DNA of 64,000 nucleotides from Clarireedia homoeocarpa (GCA_001465935.1 LNKV01000022.1:124001-188000), one strand, 5' to 3'; shown: positions 1-9,760, counted from the stretch's first letter. Program-made: numbers and translations. The notes: generated by a model not told the origin, from the sequence alone.

Positions 1-402
1 TTAAGTTAAGGACCACTTGCGGGGTAATGTGGGCCCACCCAACTCATGTTTTAGCTGTTACGCTCCGCGGCAAATAGAAAGGACGCTCGCTCATTCTCGA
101 ATAATCCCGAGAAGAAAGCATGTCGAGATCCACAAGCGATCCGTCGCTTTAGATTTCCCTTGATCGTTTCAACTGTATCTGTAATCGACGATGAGGAAGA
201 GAGAATACGAATAAGGTTATGTTCGGCGTTCGAATGTTGACGTAAGGTATTCAGATTCTCCGCCGGCGGAGACGACGAAGTCATTAAGGATGATTGCGAA
301 GAGTCTTCAAATGATAGCGTCCCAGTGACCTTGAGTCTGCAGACCGGTGACGGCTAAATACGCACCATCACAATTCTACTAGTCGTTATGCATATTGTCG
401 TA

Positions 403-557
403 CTTAGTAGCCGGGATAACAAAGGTTAATACATATACCCTGGTTATTGTTAAAATTCCATATAATTGTAGAATCTTGACGATATGATTCAACAAAACCC
501 CCCTTGTTGATAGAATATATCAGAATAAATTTAACCTTTGTTTCCCCGGCTACTATG
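403..557. mobile_element. MITE, 155 bp, with 27-bp terminal inverted repeats and TA flanks
   Basis: The left end (403-429, starting cttagtagccgggataac) and the reverse complement of the right end (531-557, starting catagtagccggggaaac) match at 24 of 27 positions. A TA dinucleotide flanks both ends (401-402 and 558-559). The interior is AT-rich and has no open frame. Short length, terminal inverted repeats and a TA target duplication are the hallmarks of a non-autonomous Tc1/mariner-type element. No transposase is in the window, so any mobilising partner must lie elsewhere. The family assignment is inference; the inverted repeat itself is read directly. Confidence 0.7.
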
Positions 558-1619
558 TATAACAGGCAGGATTAGTTCGCCCCATTTTTCTGTAAAGATT
601 GTTTGCATTCTTTGCCGTGTGGACTTGCAAAGGTGGTTGAGATGCCTGCAGCCACTATCCCGCTGTCTTCTCTAATCCAACGAGCTACTGAGGAGAGTAG
701 AGCAATTTGGGTCAGGACTGCGATGGAGCAGGTCGGCTCTCCAGGCTTTCAGTGGCTTCATGTTAATCAGTTGACCTTTGAGCAAACCCGATTCGGTGTT
801 AGAAGTGGTGGGCATTTGTCCCAAATTTTTTCTGCTTGTCAGGTATGGTCCTCCAATTTGCCTAATATTCCTTGATTCAAGCTAAAATACAGGCAGTGAC
901 TTATGAGATCTTGGGTCACCCTTGACGGGGAAAATTCTTCTCTTTTCGACTTGTGGAGAAATCCCTTTTTCTAGTCACCTAATATACACGTTTGCGTCTT
1001 CGTGTTATCAACCGGTCAGACCATATGGTCATTCTCCTAGTTTATATCCTTCAGATCTTCCTTCAAACTTTCTCTCATCTGAGGGCTGAGCCCTTAAGAC
1101 GGGATTCTGCCGCTACAGGGGGTTATTTACTAAGTGTGGAGAAGAGACTTGGCGCCGAGAAGGGCCTGCTTGAAGATCCTGCCAAGCCCAACAGAGAAGA
1201 GTTATTGCAGCAAAACTCTGCAGGTTTATGCGTCTTCAAGGATAGGAAATAAGCACTATGCAGTAAGAACCGGAGTTAAATGTAAGGTTACTTGGACAAT
1301 CCGAAAGTAGAGTTAGAGGTTCTTTTCTCTCTCTCTTGACAGCGTATTATTCTGGAGTAAATACTTCTTTTTAGTTCAACGAATCCAATAATCACATAGA
1401 AGAGCACGACGCACTCACAAATGCTGTTTGAAGCACAAAGTAAAATAGTCAATACTGCTGCCTGTAGCTATGTGAATGCTAAGGAACAGCGCTGACGTTC
1501 TAACAAAAACGCCAAGAATTACCACCAGTTAAGCTAGAAGCAACCCTGGTGTAAAATTGTGTACGAAACTGCCGAAAACTACCGTCATAACCTTACGAGA
1601 TGATTTAAAGTTTGTTTCG

Positions 1620-1799
1620 ATTCAGCCAGAGTGAGCAACGCCCTATAAGCCGCTATAAGAAGCCTATAAGAAGTCTGTAGGATAAATAGGGCTGTGGAAA
1701 GCCCTGTAGATAGTGGAGAACACGCTGGAATCATGTCCTATCAGGAAAAAATAGATGGGTGTTATACGATGCGGTAGGGCGGTCTTACTCTGGCTGAAT
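1620..1799. mobile_element. Second MITE-like element, about 180 bp
   Basis: The left end (attcagccagagtgag) and the reverse complement of the right end (attcagccagagtaag) share 13 identical terminal bases. With one gap the similarity continues through the cgcccta motif, giving inverted repeats of about 26 bp. The interior has three ctataag motifs close to the left end (about 1643-1670) and no open frame. No TA or other clear target-site duplication is visible, so the boundaries could be off by a few bases. It differs in sequence from the element at 403-557. Confidence 0.55.
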
Positions 1800-2585
1800 G
1801 AACCAAACAGTCTTAAAACGTAACGCCAAGAGCCGCACTAAGCGAGCTATTCAGAGTTCGTCCAAAGATCCCAGCGAAGCGTGCGATCAGGAATCTGCCG
1901 AGCGGGGAAACAATATGTACGTTTGCTCGGCGGTATCTTGGCAAGAAAATAGACATTAGGCGGAAAACTATTTACAACATACGGAAAAGTACCTATTCGT
2001 CGTCGAATGATTCCAGAATTCGACCCCCTTGCATCAAAGCGCTTATTGGTCCGCCTGTAACGGTATGGTGTTTGGTTTATGCTTGTTTACACCCAACTTT
2101 ACTCCCTTCGCGCTACTTCAACATCTCCTGTAGGGTGTGACGGAGAAGTATAGTAGCGCGCCTATCACCATAATGCCACTTATTTGTCTACCTAGCTGAG
2201 CACATTGGCCTGTTCTCCTATTCTACTCCTCTCCAAAATCCTGCATCCCTACTCACTGACTGCCTTTCTTTCCCCTTTCTCTGATCCTACTATACCTTGC
2301 TGCCCATGAGGGGTTAGTCGCAGTTATATTGAGTAATGACCAGGTAAGCCCTGAATTATCCCCGTACTTTTTATCCTCCCTTTCTGACAGCACCCGGAAG
2401 CAAATTTCGGCAATTTTTATGGTCACGATCGTCGAAAGGATCCGAAAGAGCTCGTATAAACTGGGTATTAGCCAAGAGTCGTTTTGGTTTACCTATTCCG
2501 CTGTTATTAGCCGTTGGAGCATAGTTTGTGTGTGATTGATTGATTGTCTCTTGGTCCAAGTTAGAGCCTTAAGAATATAGTCACG

Positions 2586-2593
2586 TATAAATA
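2586..2593 (+). promoter_or_regulatory. TATA box of the feruloyl esterase gene
   Basis: The sequence tataaata lies 66 bases before the chosen ATG at 2659, in an otherwise non-coding leader. Its position and match to the TATA consensus make it the likely core promoter element of the downstream secreted enzyme, which would be expected to be inducible. Confidence 0.5.
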
Positions 2594-2658
2594 TGGCAGT
2601 TCCTCCAAGACATTTCGCCCTTTCATTGCACAGTCATCTCGCATCTACGTAGCGCATC

Positions 2659-3748
2659 ATGGTTTCTAAATCAAGCATCGTAGGAGCTGTCCTCCTCCAA
2701 CTGGCACTGACTGTAGCAGGTCAACAACCTCTCTACGGCCAATGTATGTAAATATTCCATTTTGAAGAAAAAGAAATATATACTAACATAGAACTAAGGC
2801 GGCGGAAATGGATGGAGCGGCTCATCTGAGTGTGCTGCAGGCGCGTGCTGCAGCTCCATAAATCCCTACTACTACCAGTGTCTCTCGGGCAATTGCTCGC
2901 CCCAGACGACCCCAACGACTAGCGTCCCAACGACCACAACTCCAGGTGGTTCGACAACAACCAGTCCAGCTAGTCCAACCTCAACCAGCATTTCATCCGG
3001 ATGCGGACAGTCAAGTCTGAACAGCGGCACATATACGACTACTGTTGCCGGTCAGCAACGCCAATACACCCTGACGATGCCCTCAAACTACAATGCCAAT
3101 AAACCTTATAAGCTCATTTTTGGACTCCACTGGCGAGATGGCACGATGAACGATGTCGTGAGTGGAAATTACTACGGCCTCAAGCCATTATCCAACAACA
3201 ACGTCATATTCGTCGCGCCGCAAGGTCTCGGAAATGGCTGGGCCAACACCAACGGCAACGACATCACCTTCATTGACAATATATTGTCGACGTTGAACTC
3301 GAAGCTCTGCATCGACCAGACGCAGATCTACTCGACCGGGTGGAGTTACGGTGGAGCCATGTCGTATGCGCTCGCGTGCGCGCGTCCCGACGTCTTCCGC
3401 GGCATCGCCGTCATGTCCGGAGCGAACCTTAGCGGCTGCAGCCCCGGAACAAAGCCCGTCGCATACTACGGCCAGCATGGCGTTTCGGACAACGTGCTTC
3501 CATTTTCGCTGGGTGGGCAGATTCGAGACACCTTCGTCAAGGACAACGGCTGCACCTCGCAGAACCCGCAAGCGCCCGCGGCCGGCAGTGGGAAGCATAT
3601 CAAGACTGTGTATAATGGCTGTTCGAGCGGTCATCCAGTGTGGTGGGTTGCGTTTGATGGTCCCCACGAACCCTTGGCAACTGATGCGGGAGCGGGCTCT
3701 TCTTGGACCCCGGATCAAATTTGGAGCTTCTTCTCTCAATTTATGTGA
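2659..3748 (+). CDS. Secreted CBM1 feruloyl esterase (CE1 / LpqC-like)
   Basis: Two exons, 2659-2743 and 2799-3748, give 344 residues. The 55-nt intron has donor gtatgt, branch tactaac and acceptor ctaag, and lies inside the carbohydrate-binding module. Residues 1-21 form a signal peptide. A fungal CBM1 follows (QPLYGQCGGNGWSG, then the further cysteines, residues 23-57). A Thr/Ser/Pro linker leads to the esterase domain from about residue 88. The nucleophile is Ser211 in GWSYGG; likely partners are Asp259 (GVSDNVLP) and His318 (FDGPHEP). Such enzymes release ferulic and other hydroxycinnamic acids from arabinoxylan or pectin outside the cell, and the CBM1 anchors them to cellulose. The family match is strong for a CE1 esterase of the feruloyl esterase B/D kind; acetyl xylan esterase is a less likely alternative. 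The neighbour is unrelated and antisense. Confidence 0.88.
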
Positions 3749-3874
3749 GCAGAAACATGCTGGAATATTTATTGCTTGTAAATAGTGCTTTTGGAGATAT
3801 TATTGTGGAGTCGTAGTAATTTTACAAGTGGCGCAGCCTTTGTACAAAGATTTGAAGTATAACAGCGTCCGAGT

Positions 3875-4000
3875 TAAAAAAATCCTTAATTTTGAAGTTT
3901 CAACACCGCAGAATCTGCACCTTTCTTAAGCAACAGCTTCACGACCGCCTTGTACCTATTCCATACAGCCTAGATTAACGGCGTCCAACCAAAAGAATCC
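3875..4000 (-). pseudogene. Decayed ankyrin repeat behind the HET-ankyrin stop codon
   Basis: Read on the minus strand and shifted relative to the upstream gene, this stretch still encodes ankyrin-like peptides (KDSFGWTPL, then AVVKLLLKKGAD). A stop codon (TAG) sits where the sister repeats usually have a tryptophan, Arg or Leu codon after TPL, and further stops follow. It is therefore a former extra unit of the 99-bp array, cut off by a 5-bp deletion just upstream (see the HET-ankyrin gene). Confidence 0.7.
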
Positions 4001-6646
4001 TTAGTTTCGAGCACCCTTCTCAAGTAGCAGCTCTATAACCGCCTCGTGCCTATTCGTTGTAGCCACTGATAACGGTGTCCAACCGGAAGAGTCCTTATCG
4101 AGCTCTGCACCTTTCTCAAGCAGCAACTTTACGACTGCTATATGCCCATTTGCTGCAGCCCATAATAACGGCGTATTACCACAAGAATCCTTAGTTTCGA
4201 GCTCTGTACCTTTCTCAAGTAACAGCTCCACGACCTCCTCGTGCCCGTTCTGTACAGCCAATAATAACGGTGTTTGACTATAATCGTCCCTAGTTTCGAG
4301 CTCTGCACCTTTCTCAAGTAGCAGCTTTACGACTGCTATATGCCCATTCGCTGCAGCTAATAATAACGGCGTATGACCAAAAGAGTCCTTAGTTTCGAGC
4401 TCTGTACCTTTCTCAAGTAGCAGCTTTACGACTGCTATATGCCCATTCGTTGCAGCCCGTGATAACGGTGTCTGACCAGAAAAATCCTTAGTTTCGAGCT
4501 CTGCACTTTTCTCAAGCAGTAGCTCTACAAATGCTTTACATCCATTCTCTGCAGCCCAGAGTAACAGCGTCCGGCTATACCTATCCTTAATTTCGAGCTC
4601 TGCACCTTTCTCAAGTAACAGCTTTATGACCGCCTTATGCTCATTTCTTGCAGCTAATAATAACGGCGTATTACCAGAAGAATCCTTAGTTTCGAGCTCT
4701 GCACCTTTCTCAAGTAACAGCTTTACGACCGCCTCGTGCCCATTCTTTGCAGCTAATAATAACGGCGTGCGTTTATAGATAGAAGAGTCCCTAATTTTGA
4801 GCTTTGCACCATTCTCAAGCAACAGCTTTACGACCGCCTCGTACCCATTTCTTGCACCTAATAATAACGGCGTATCACCAAAAGAATCCTTAGTTTCGAG
4901 CTTTGCACCTTTCTCGAGAAACAGCTTTATAACCGCTATATACCCATTCTCTGCAGCCCGAAGTAACGGCGTCTGACCAGAAGAATCCTTAGTTTCGAGC
5001 TCTGCACCTTTCTCAAGTAGCAGCTTTACGACTACTATATGCCCATTCTCTGCAGCCCGGAGTAACGGCGTCTGACCAGAAGAATCCTTAGTTTCGAGCT
5101 CTGCACCTTTCTCAAGTAGCAGCTCTACGACTACTATATGCCCATTCGCTGCAGCCCGTGATAACGGCGTCTGACCAGAAAAATCCTTAGTTTCGAGCTG
5201 TGCACCTTTCTCAAGCAGCAGCTCTACAACTACTTTGTGCCCATTCGCTGCAGCCCATAATAACGGTGTATAACCGTATTCAAAATCCTTAGTTTCGAGC
5301 TCTGCACCTTTCCCAAGCAGTAGCTCTACGACTGCTATATGCCCATTCCCTGCAGCTAATAATAACGGCGAATAACCAGTAAAGTCCTTAGTTTCGAGCT
5401 CTGCGCCTTTCTCAAGCAGTAGCTCTACAACTGCCTTGTGCCTATTCATTGCAGCCCATGATAACGGCGTCCGACCAGAAGAACTCTCAGTCTCGAGCTT
5501 TGCGCCTCCCTGAATCAGCAACTTCGCGGCCGCCTCGTGGCCCTCCTGTAAAGTCCACTCGTGTCCAGCATTCATTACGCACTTAAGTACTTCAGTAGGA
5601 AGTTCATTTAATTTTTCTAAGAATTCTGGCAATGTCCAGTCGAAAAAACGGCGAATATTTAATTCATGGAAGTTTAACAAAAATGAAACAGTGTTGAAAA
5701 CAACATCTTGAATATCCTTTCCATAGTCCGCTTTTAAAAGATCAGTGTTACATGTATCTGAAGATATACCTAGCAATGCATAAATTTTATCCCGGGGGTC
5801 AGTTGCTTCGCTGTTGCGGAATTTTCCCAGCATTGTGTAAAGATCCCGCTTTTTAGCCCACCATGAGCTCTCTCGGTGAGAACCTGGCATTATATCAATG
5901 ATAGATTGGCAGTGGAAGTCTGGGGTAATAGCTAGTAGGGATGGCATAAGAGCGAAGATGCTTGCCGAAACAGATTTGCTACCGCAAACGATATCAGCGG
6001 CTCGCGCATTGCCAGTTTCTTGTATAACCCAGACTCTCTTAAACCAGTTTCGATGAAGAAGCGATTGTAGGCCTTCGAACAGAAGGCCCCTCTGGTCAGG
6101 TCCCAGATCGCGGATCACGGTTGACCAAATATCGGCCCACTGCTTATGTGAAATTTCCTGGCGGTGCTGCTCCTTAGAGATATATTTAACACAATCTTCC
6201 TCTAGCCGCTTCATATAATGCATGACATAGTCTGTATCATATGTAGCCTCGCCTAACCAGATAATTACTCGTTCAGCCTTGCTATAAATAGACCTCATCT
6301 GCTGAACTTGCTGTCCTTGCTCTTTCTCATCGCTTTGATTGATACAAAGGGCATCGACCCAAAGGATCCGGTCTTCTTCTCGGTAACGGAGATCCCGAAG
6401 TGCAAGATATACGTTTTTGGTGACTGTCATTTTGTCGTGATTGATGATTAAATCGCAGGGTCTAGATGTGCTGCCCCATGTGTAAGATAAAGCCGCATAG
6501 TTGCGGATGCGGATATCTTCTGGTGAGGGGATCATTGACTCAAAAAGCTGACACTGAATAGGGTCGTCGTCGAGGCCTCCGAGCACTCGAAGAAGGCGAA
6601 AGGCAGAGCCGTTAAGGCTGATTGGCTTATACTTGAAATTCTTCAT
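4001..6646 (-). CDS. HET-domain protein with C-terminal ankyrin repeat array
   Basis: A single exon of 881 residues starts at an ATG at 6646. The N-terminal part is a heterokaryon incompatibility (HET) domain: YAALSYTWG at 50-58, then ILWVDALCINQ at 94-104 and the AERVIIWLGE block near 124-133. From about residue 362 there is one partial and fifteen full ankyrin repeats of 33 residues (TPLLLAAxNGHxAVVxLLLEKGAELETKD). HET proteins trigger incompatibility or cell-death responses to non-self; ankyrin arrays serve as ligand sensors. The repeats are very similar at DNA level, so the array probably expands and contracts. The final unit ends abnormally: against its sister units five bases (tctgc on the + strand) are missing near 4011, which shifts the frame into a TAA at 4001-4003. 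The protein therefore lacks at least one ancestral repeat. It may still be functional, because the HET domain and the array are intact. Confidence 0.85.
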   Translation of the reverse strand: MKNFKYKPISLNGSAFRLLRVLGGLDDDPIQCQLFESMIPSPEDIRIRNYAALSYTWGSTSRPCDLIINHDKMTVTKNVYLALRDLRYREEDRILWVDALCINQSDEKEQGQQVQQMRSIYSKAERVIIWLGEATYDTDYVMHYMKRLEEDCVKYISKEQHRQEISHKQWADIWSTVIRDLGPDQRGLLFEGLQSLLHRNWFKRVWVIQETGNARAADIVCGSKSVSASIFALMPSLLAITPDFHCQSIIDIMPGSHRESSWWAKKRDLYTMLGKFRNSEATDPRDKIYALLGISSDTCNTDLLKADYGKDIQDVVFNTVSFLLNFHELNIRRFFDWTLPEFLEKLNELPTEVLKCVMNAGHEWTLQEGHEAAAKLLIQGGAKLETESSSGRTPLSWAAMNRHKAVVELLLEKGAELETKDFTGYSPLLLAAGNGHIAVVELLLGKGAELETKDFEYGYTPLLWAAANGHKVVVELLLEKGAQLETKDFSGQTPLSRAAANGHIVVVELLLEKGAELETKDSSGQTPLLRAAENGHIVVVKLLLEKGAELETKDSSGQTPLLRAAENGYIAVIKLFLEKGAKLETKDSFGDTPLLLGARNGYEAVVKLLLENGAKLKIRDSSIYKRTPLLLAAKNGHEAVVKLLLEKGAELETKDSSGNTPLLLAARNEHKAVIKLLLEKGAELEIKDRYSRTLLLWAAENGCKAFVELLLEKSAELETKDFSGQTPLSRAATNGHIAVVKLLLEKGTELETKDSFGHTPLLLAAANGHIAVVKLLLEKGAELETRDDYSQTPLLLAVQNGHEEVVELLLEKGTELETKDSCGNTPLLWAAANGHIAVVKLLLEKGAELDKDSSGWTPLSVATTNRHEAVIELLLEKGARN
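4010..5570 (-). repeat. Tandem 99-bp ankyrin-coding repeats
   Basis: About fifteen direct units of 99 bp, most sharing blocks such as gagctctgcacctttctcaa on the + strand. Units differ mainly by single substitutions and a few in-frame indels: the unit at about 4750-4800 has extra codons and the last one lacks a codon. Such near-identity points to recent unequal crossing-over or gene conversion, as known for repeat-bearing NLR and HET genes of fungi. Confidence 0.85.
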
Positions 6647-7005
6647 TTTTAGTGCTTAGAAGTGAGAACTGAAACATAATAGTGGAGCCACCCGCTATTA
6701 TAGAGAGATATCTCATATAGTTGTTGAGAGTTGAAGTTGGTTGATGGTACTCGGTTATCTCCATTTCGCGGGGAATAAAGTCCACGTTTCCTCGGCTAAG
6801 CCTAAATGGCCCTAGTCTATATTACATAATACCCTCCCTCCGATGTCTCCACGTTTCCTAAAGCCCTACAGAACTATTTGTTTCAAGGTATTTGTCTGGA
6901 CAGTCAGAATGTCAATTGTACAATCCATTTGTGTATCCAGAGCTTCCGGCCTATATAGTTATATATAGTCAGTTAAGAAGAAGAGATTTCTTTTCTTTCT
7001 TCTTT

Positions 7006-7060
7006 GCACAAGATAATATAAGAGGATTCAACCCGTTTATTTTGTGTCACCTACAGCTGT
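7006..7060. repeat. Direct repeat, copy 1 (55 bp)
   Basis: The segment beginning gcacaagataatataagagg and ending acctacagctgt recurs exactly at 7176-7230. Copy 1 ends immediately before the single N of the window at 7061. Flanking sequence upstream of the two copies is also loosely similar (tatatagt, then gagattt and a pyrimidine run), so the duplicated unit was probably about 170 bp. Confidence 0.85.
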
Positions 7061-7175
7061 NAGATACTACAGGATATTGGATACGCGCTGTAGTATAGTA
7101 GTTAGTACAGGAGAGAGGGTCTATATAGTCCAGCTCTCCCTCCCATCCAGTTTAGAGATTTTTCTCTTCTTCTGG

Positions 7176-7230
7176 GCACAAGATAATATAAGAGGATTCA
7201 ACCCGTTTATTTTGTGTCACCTACAGCTGT
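7176..7230. repeat. Direct repeat, copy 2 (55 bp)
   Basis: Exact second copy of 7006-7060. The distance between copy starts is 170 bp. Because an N marks the end of the first copy, an assembly artefact cannot be excluded. Confidence 0.85.
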
Positions 7231-7578
7231 ACTAAGCCAATCGACAGTATTCCATGCAGAGTTGATGCTAGTTTGTCAATAACCTCTTCATCCATTGTAT
7301 TATTAGTAGTATATGAATTTTCCAAGATAGTTCTAGATTATTCTCAGGAAATACAGGCAAACCTCGACGTTTTTTAGTGGGAGTCGATAGAAGTAGAACA
7401 ATTTAATTTGAATTCTTACTTATTTTTCATTGGACGACATGAATCATATCATACCATGCAAATGACTGAACAACCAGCCAACCGATCATGTAGAAGAAGT
7501 AATGATAAGTCATCAGAATCATCCCATTATTCCCCCGGTAGCCTTGACCTTAGAGCATAAATCAACTAGTCAAACAAC

Positions 7579-9279
7579 CTAATGAGCAGCAACCCCATTC
7601 GACGAATGCTCTCCATGACTCCCCCTAACCGGCGCCCCATTATTCTCACTGCAACTCAATGTGACCCCCTTCATCCCATTCGCGATCCTCTTCTCCCTAT
7701 TCTTCGCCATTCCATTGTGCGTACCATTGAAGCTCAAATCACTAATCCCATCATAACCCTTAATCCCTGTAGCCTTCTCCAACCGCGTCGCCAAGTCATC
7801 CGACACTTCACGAAAGATTGCAATTTGGCGCTTGATGATTTCTTCCTTGCGGCAGTTCGCCATGTGACCTGAGACGTTATTGATGAAGCGTTCTTTGGCT
7901 TTGTCGTCGAAGACTTTTTCCCAGAGGGCGCGGGGCGCTTTGAAGTCTTCCTCACGGACCTCCGAGAGGAAGGTGACGGCATTGCCAGTGAAGTGAGCGT
8001 GCAGTTTATCGAGGTTGACGGTGCGTTCACGGAAGTGGATGGGTTCGATGGAGGAGATATAGTTGGGACGAGAGCCTTGATTGAAGAAAGCCATGGAACC
8101 GTCGCGTTGGAAGTTGGCCATGCGGTAGGTAGTGCGAGGGGCGTTAACTGGGAGTTGTTGGTAGTTTACGCCAACACGGTGACGGTGAGCGTCGGGATAC
8201 GAGAAGAGACGAGATTGGAGAACTGGGTCGGCGGATGGTTCGATACCTGGGACCATGTGAGCGGGATTGAATGCAATTTGTTCGATTTCAGCAAAGTAGT
8301 TGACGGCATTCTCGTTGAGAGTAAGTTCTCCAACCTTGCGGAGAGGGAAGTCTTTGTGAGGCCAGACATGGGTAAGATCGAAGACGTTAATCTTCTCCTT
8401 CTCCCATAAATCTTCGGCCTCCTTAGCAGTCATGGTTTGGACCTCGAGAGACCACTTGGGATAGTCGCCCTTTTCGATGGCTTCGTAAAGATCCTTTTGT
8501 GCGTAATCTGGTGACTTGGTGGCAGCCTCTTCTTGAGTGAGGAACTTAGTTCCTTGCTGTGAGATCATATGGAATTGACAGTAAACCCATTCACCCTTCT
8601 TGTTGACGAGCTTGACAGTGTGTCCAAGATAACCATGCATGAAACGCCATCCGTCAGGAATACCTCGATCGCCCATAAGAATCATAACCTGATGAATGGA
8701 CTCGGGATTCTGAGAAAGATAATCCCAGAACTGCGTCGAATCGTCAGCTCCCGTAAGGTGAGTAGCTGGATCCCGCTTCTGGGTGTGAATGAAATGAGGG
8801 AACTTTGCTGGATCTCTCAAAAAGAAGACCGGAGTATTGTTCGCCACCAGATCCCAATTTCCCTCATCAGTTCTGAACTTGACAGAGAATCCTCGGGGAT
8901 CACGAGCACAGTCATGCGAACCAGACTCGCCGCCCACAGTCGAGAATCGAATTGAAATGGGACATTCTTTTCCTTCTTGGAACATGTCTGCAAGACATAA
9001 ATCATCCAATGCATTCGTAGTTTTGTATACACCATGAGCTCCACCACCCTTGGCGTGCACAACACGCTCGGGGATTCTCTCTCGGTCGAAATGTGAGAGG
9101 AGATCGATCAAGTGGAAATCTTGAAGAAGTAGCGGTCCATTCTCTCCCATACGTTGGGTTTCGTATGGGTGGGGCATTGGGACGCCATTTGAAGTTGTGT
9201 AGACAGTGTCGCCTGATTTGGCGTTCCTATCATCTAGATAGTTGCGATAGTGATCGCCGGCTTTATGTTGGGCAGACAT
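7579..9279 (-). CDS. Monofunctional haem catalase (small-subunit type)
   Basis: An intronless frame of 566 residues starts at an ATG at 9279. It decomposes hydrogen peroxide to water and oxygen. The catalytic His75 lies in ERVVHAKGGGAHG and the distal Asn148 in LVANNTPVFFLRDP. The proximal haem-ligand block is RLFSYPDAHRHRVG, with the Tyr as axial ligand. The length and the absence of a flavodoxin-like C-terminal extension place it in the small-subunit clade 3 group rather than the large secreted catalases. There is no signal peptide, so it is cytosolic or peroxisomal. The C-terminus (SSNGVAAH) is not a canonical SKL-type peroxisomal signal, which leaves the compartment open. The promoter just upstream is AT-rich (9300-9315). 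Neighbours give no functional hint. Confidence 0.93.
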   Translation of the reverse strand: MSAQHKAGDHYRNYLDDRNAKSGDTVYTTSNGVPMPHPYETQRMGENGPLLLQDFHLIDLLSHFDRERIPERVVHAKGGGAHGVYKTTNALDDLCLADMFQEGKECPISIRFSTVGGESGSHDCARDPRGFSVKFRTDEGNWDLVANNTPVFFLRDPAKFPHFIHTQKRDPATHLTGADDSTQFWDYLSQNPESIHQVMILMGDRGIPDGWRFMHGYLGHTVKLVNKKGEWVYCQFHMISQQGTKFLTQEEAATKSPDYAQKDLYEAIEKGDYPKWSLEVQTMTAKEAEDLWEKEKINVFDLTHVWPHKDFPLRKVGELTLNENAVNYFAEIEQIAFNPAHMVPGIEPSADPVLQSRLFSYPDAHRHRVGVNYQQLPVNAPRTTYRMANFQRDGSMAFFNQGSRPNYISSIEPIHFRERTVNLDKLHAHFTGNAVTFLSEVREEDFKAPRALWEKVFDDKAKERFINNVSGHMANCRKEEIIKRQIAIFREVSDDLATRLEKATGIKGYDGISDLSFNGTHNGMAKNREKRIANGMKGVTLSCSENNGAPVRGSHGEHSSNGVAAH

Positions 9280-9590
9280 TGTGGTAATTGAGAATGAAAA
9301 AAAATATATATATGTGAAAATGTAGTAAAGTGAAGAATCAATTGTTTTTCAAAGACGAAGATCAATGAAGATCAATGAAGTATATATATAAGACTACATC
9401 TTGGGGAGGACAATAATATATGCTCTATTCCCCGCACTTGGCTTTGTTCCCTGATGACGGCATTGATGGCTAATATGTCCCCTTTCATTGGTGGAATAGG
9501 TAAAGGAAGGTTTATTACAAATATGTTGTATGGACTAGCTTTGAGGTATAAATCCGATCTGAGCACGGATGGGAGATCGAGAACTTCTCG

Positions 9591-9690
9591 ACATGAAATC
9601 TTACTTAATCCAAGGACTTCTCGACATGAAATATTACTTAATCCTAGGACTCTCCATGTGAAATCTTACTTAATCCACAAGGACTCCCGA
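9591..9690. repeat. Tandem repeat, about 32-bp unit, three copies
   Basis: The unit gacttctcgacatgaaat followed by cttacttaatcca occurs three times in a row, with the third copy more diverged (ggactctccatgtgaaatc). It is non-coding and has no recognised function. Confidence 0.7.
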
Positions 9691-9704
9691 CGCCACACAC
9701 GATC

Positions 9705-9760
9705 TAGAAGGCATAACTCATGTAAAAGATATTAGAAGACATAATTCATGCAAAAGATGT
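9705..9760. repeat. Tandem repeat, 28-bp unit, two copies
   Basis: Two adjacent copies of tagaaggcataactcatgta followed by aaagata; the second has a, t and c substitutions (tagaagacataattcatgca). The differences are transitions only. No coding role is visible. Confidence 0.65.

Larger units (their letters stand above)
1..2658. other. Intergenic region with two MITE-like elements
   Basis: No convincing gene is visible here. The open frames (for example 603-875 and 992-1252 on +) show no recognisable domain and no intron or codon pattern that supports coding. The stretch contains two short inverted-repeat elements (403-557 and 1620-1799), annotated separately, and a short GC-rich inverted motif near 1890-1935 (gccgagc ... 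gctcggc). The last 100 bases are the promoter and 5' leader of the feruloyl esterase gene. Confidence 0.6.
6647..7578. other. Intergenic region, AT-rich, with a duplicated segment and an N
   Basis: This holds the promoter of the HET-ankyrin gene and the 3' flank of the catalase gene. The only feature I can support is the 55-bp duplication (7006-7060 and 7176-7230) next to an ambiguous base at 7061. The short open frames at 6892-7235 come from that duplicated, low-complexity sequence and are not convincing genes. Confidence 0.6.

Noticed and set aside
603..1252. Two + strand frames of about 90 residues near the left edge
   Set aside because: No recognised domain, no conserved motif and they lie between two MITE-like elements; probably chance.
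3188..3739. 183-residue open frame antisense to the feruloyl esterase
   Set aside because: It lies wholly within the strongly supported esterase exon in a GC-rich, codon-biased region, has no domain and is a reading-frame shadow.
6892..7235. Two small frames over the duplicated segment
   Set aside because: They share the same repeated peptide only because the DNA is duplicated; AT-rich and interrupted by an N.
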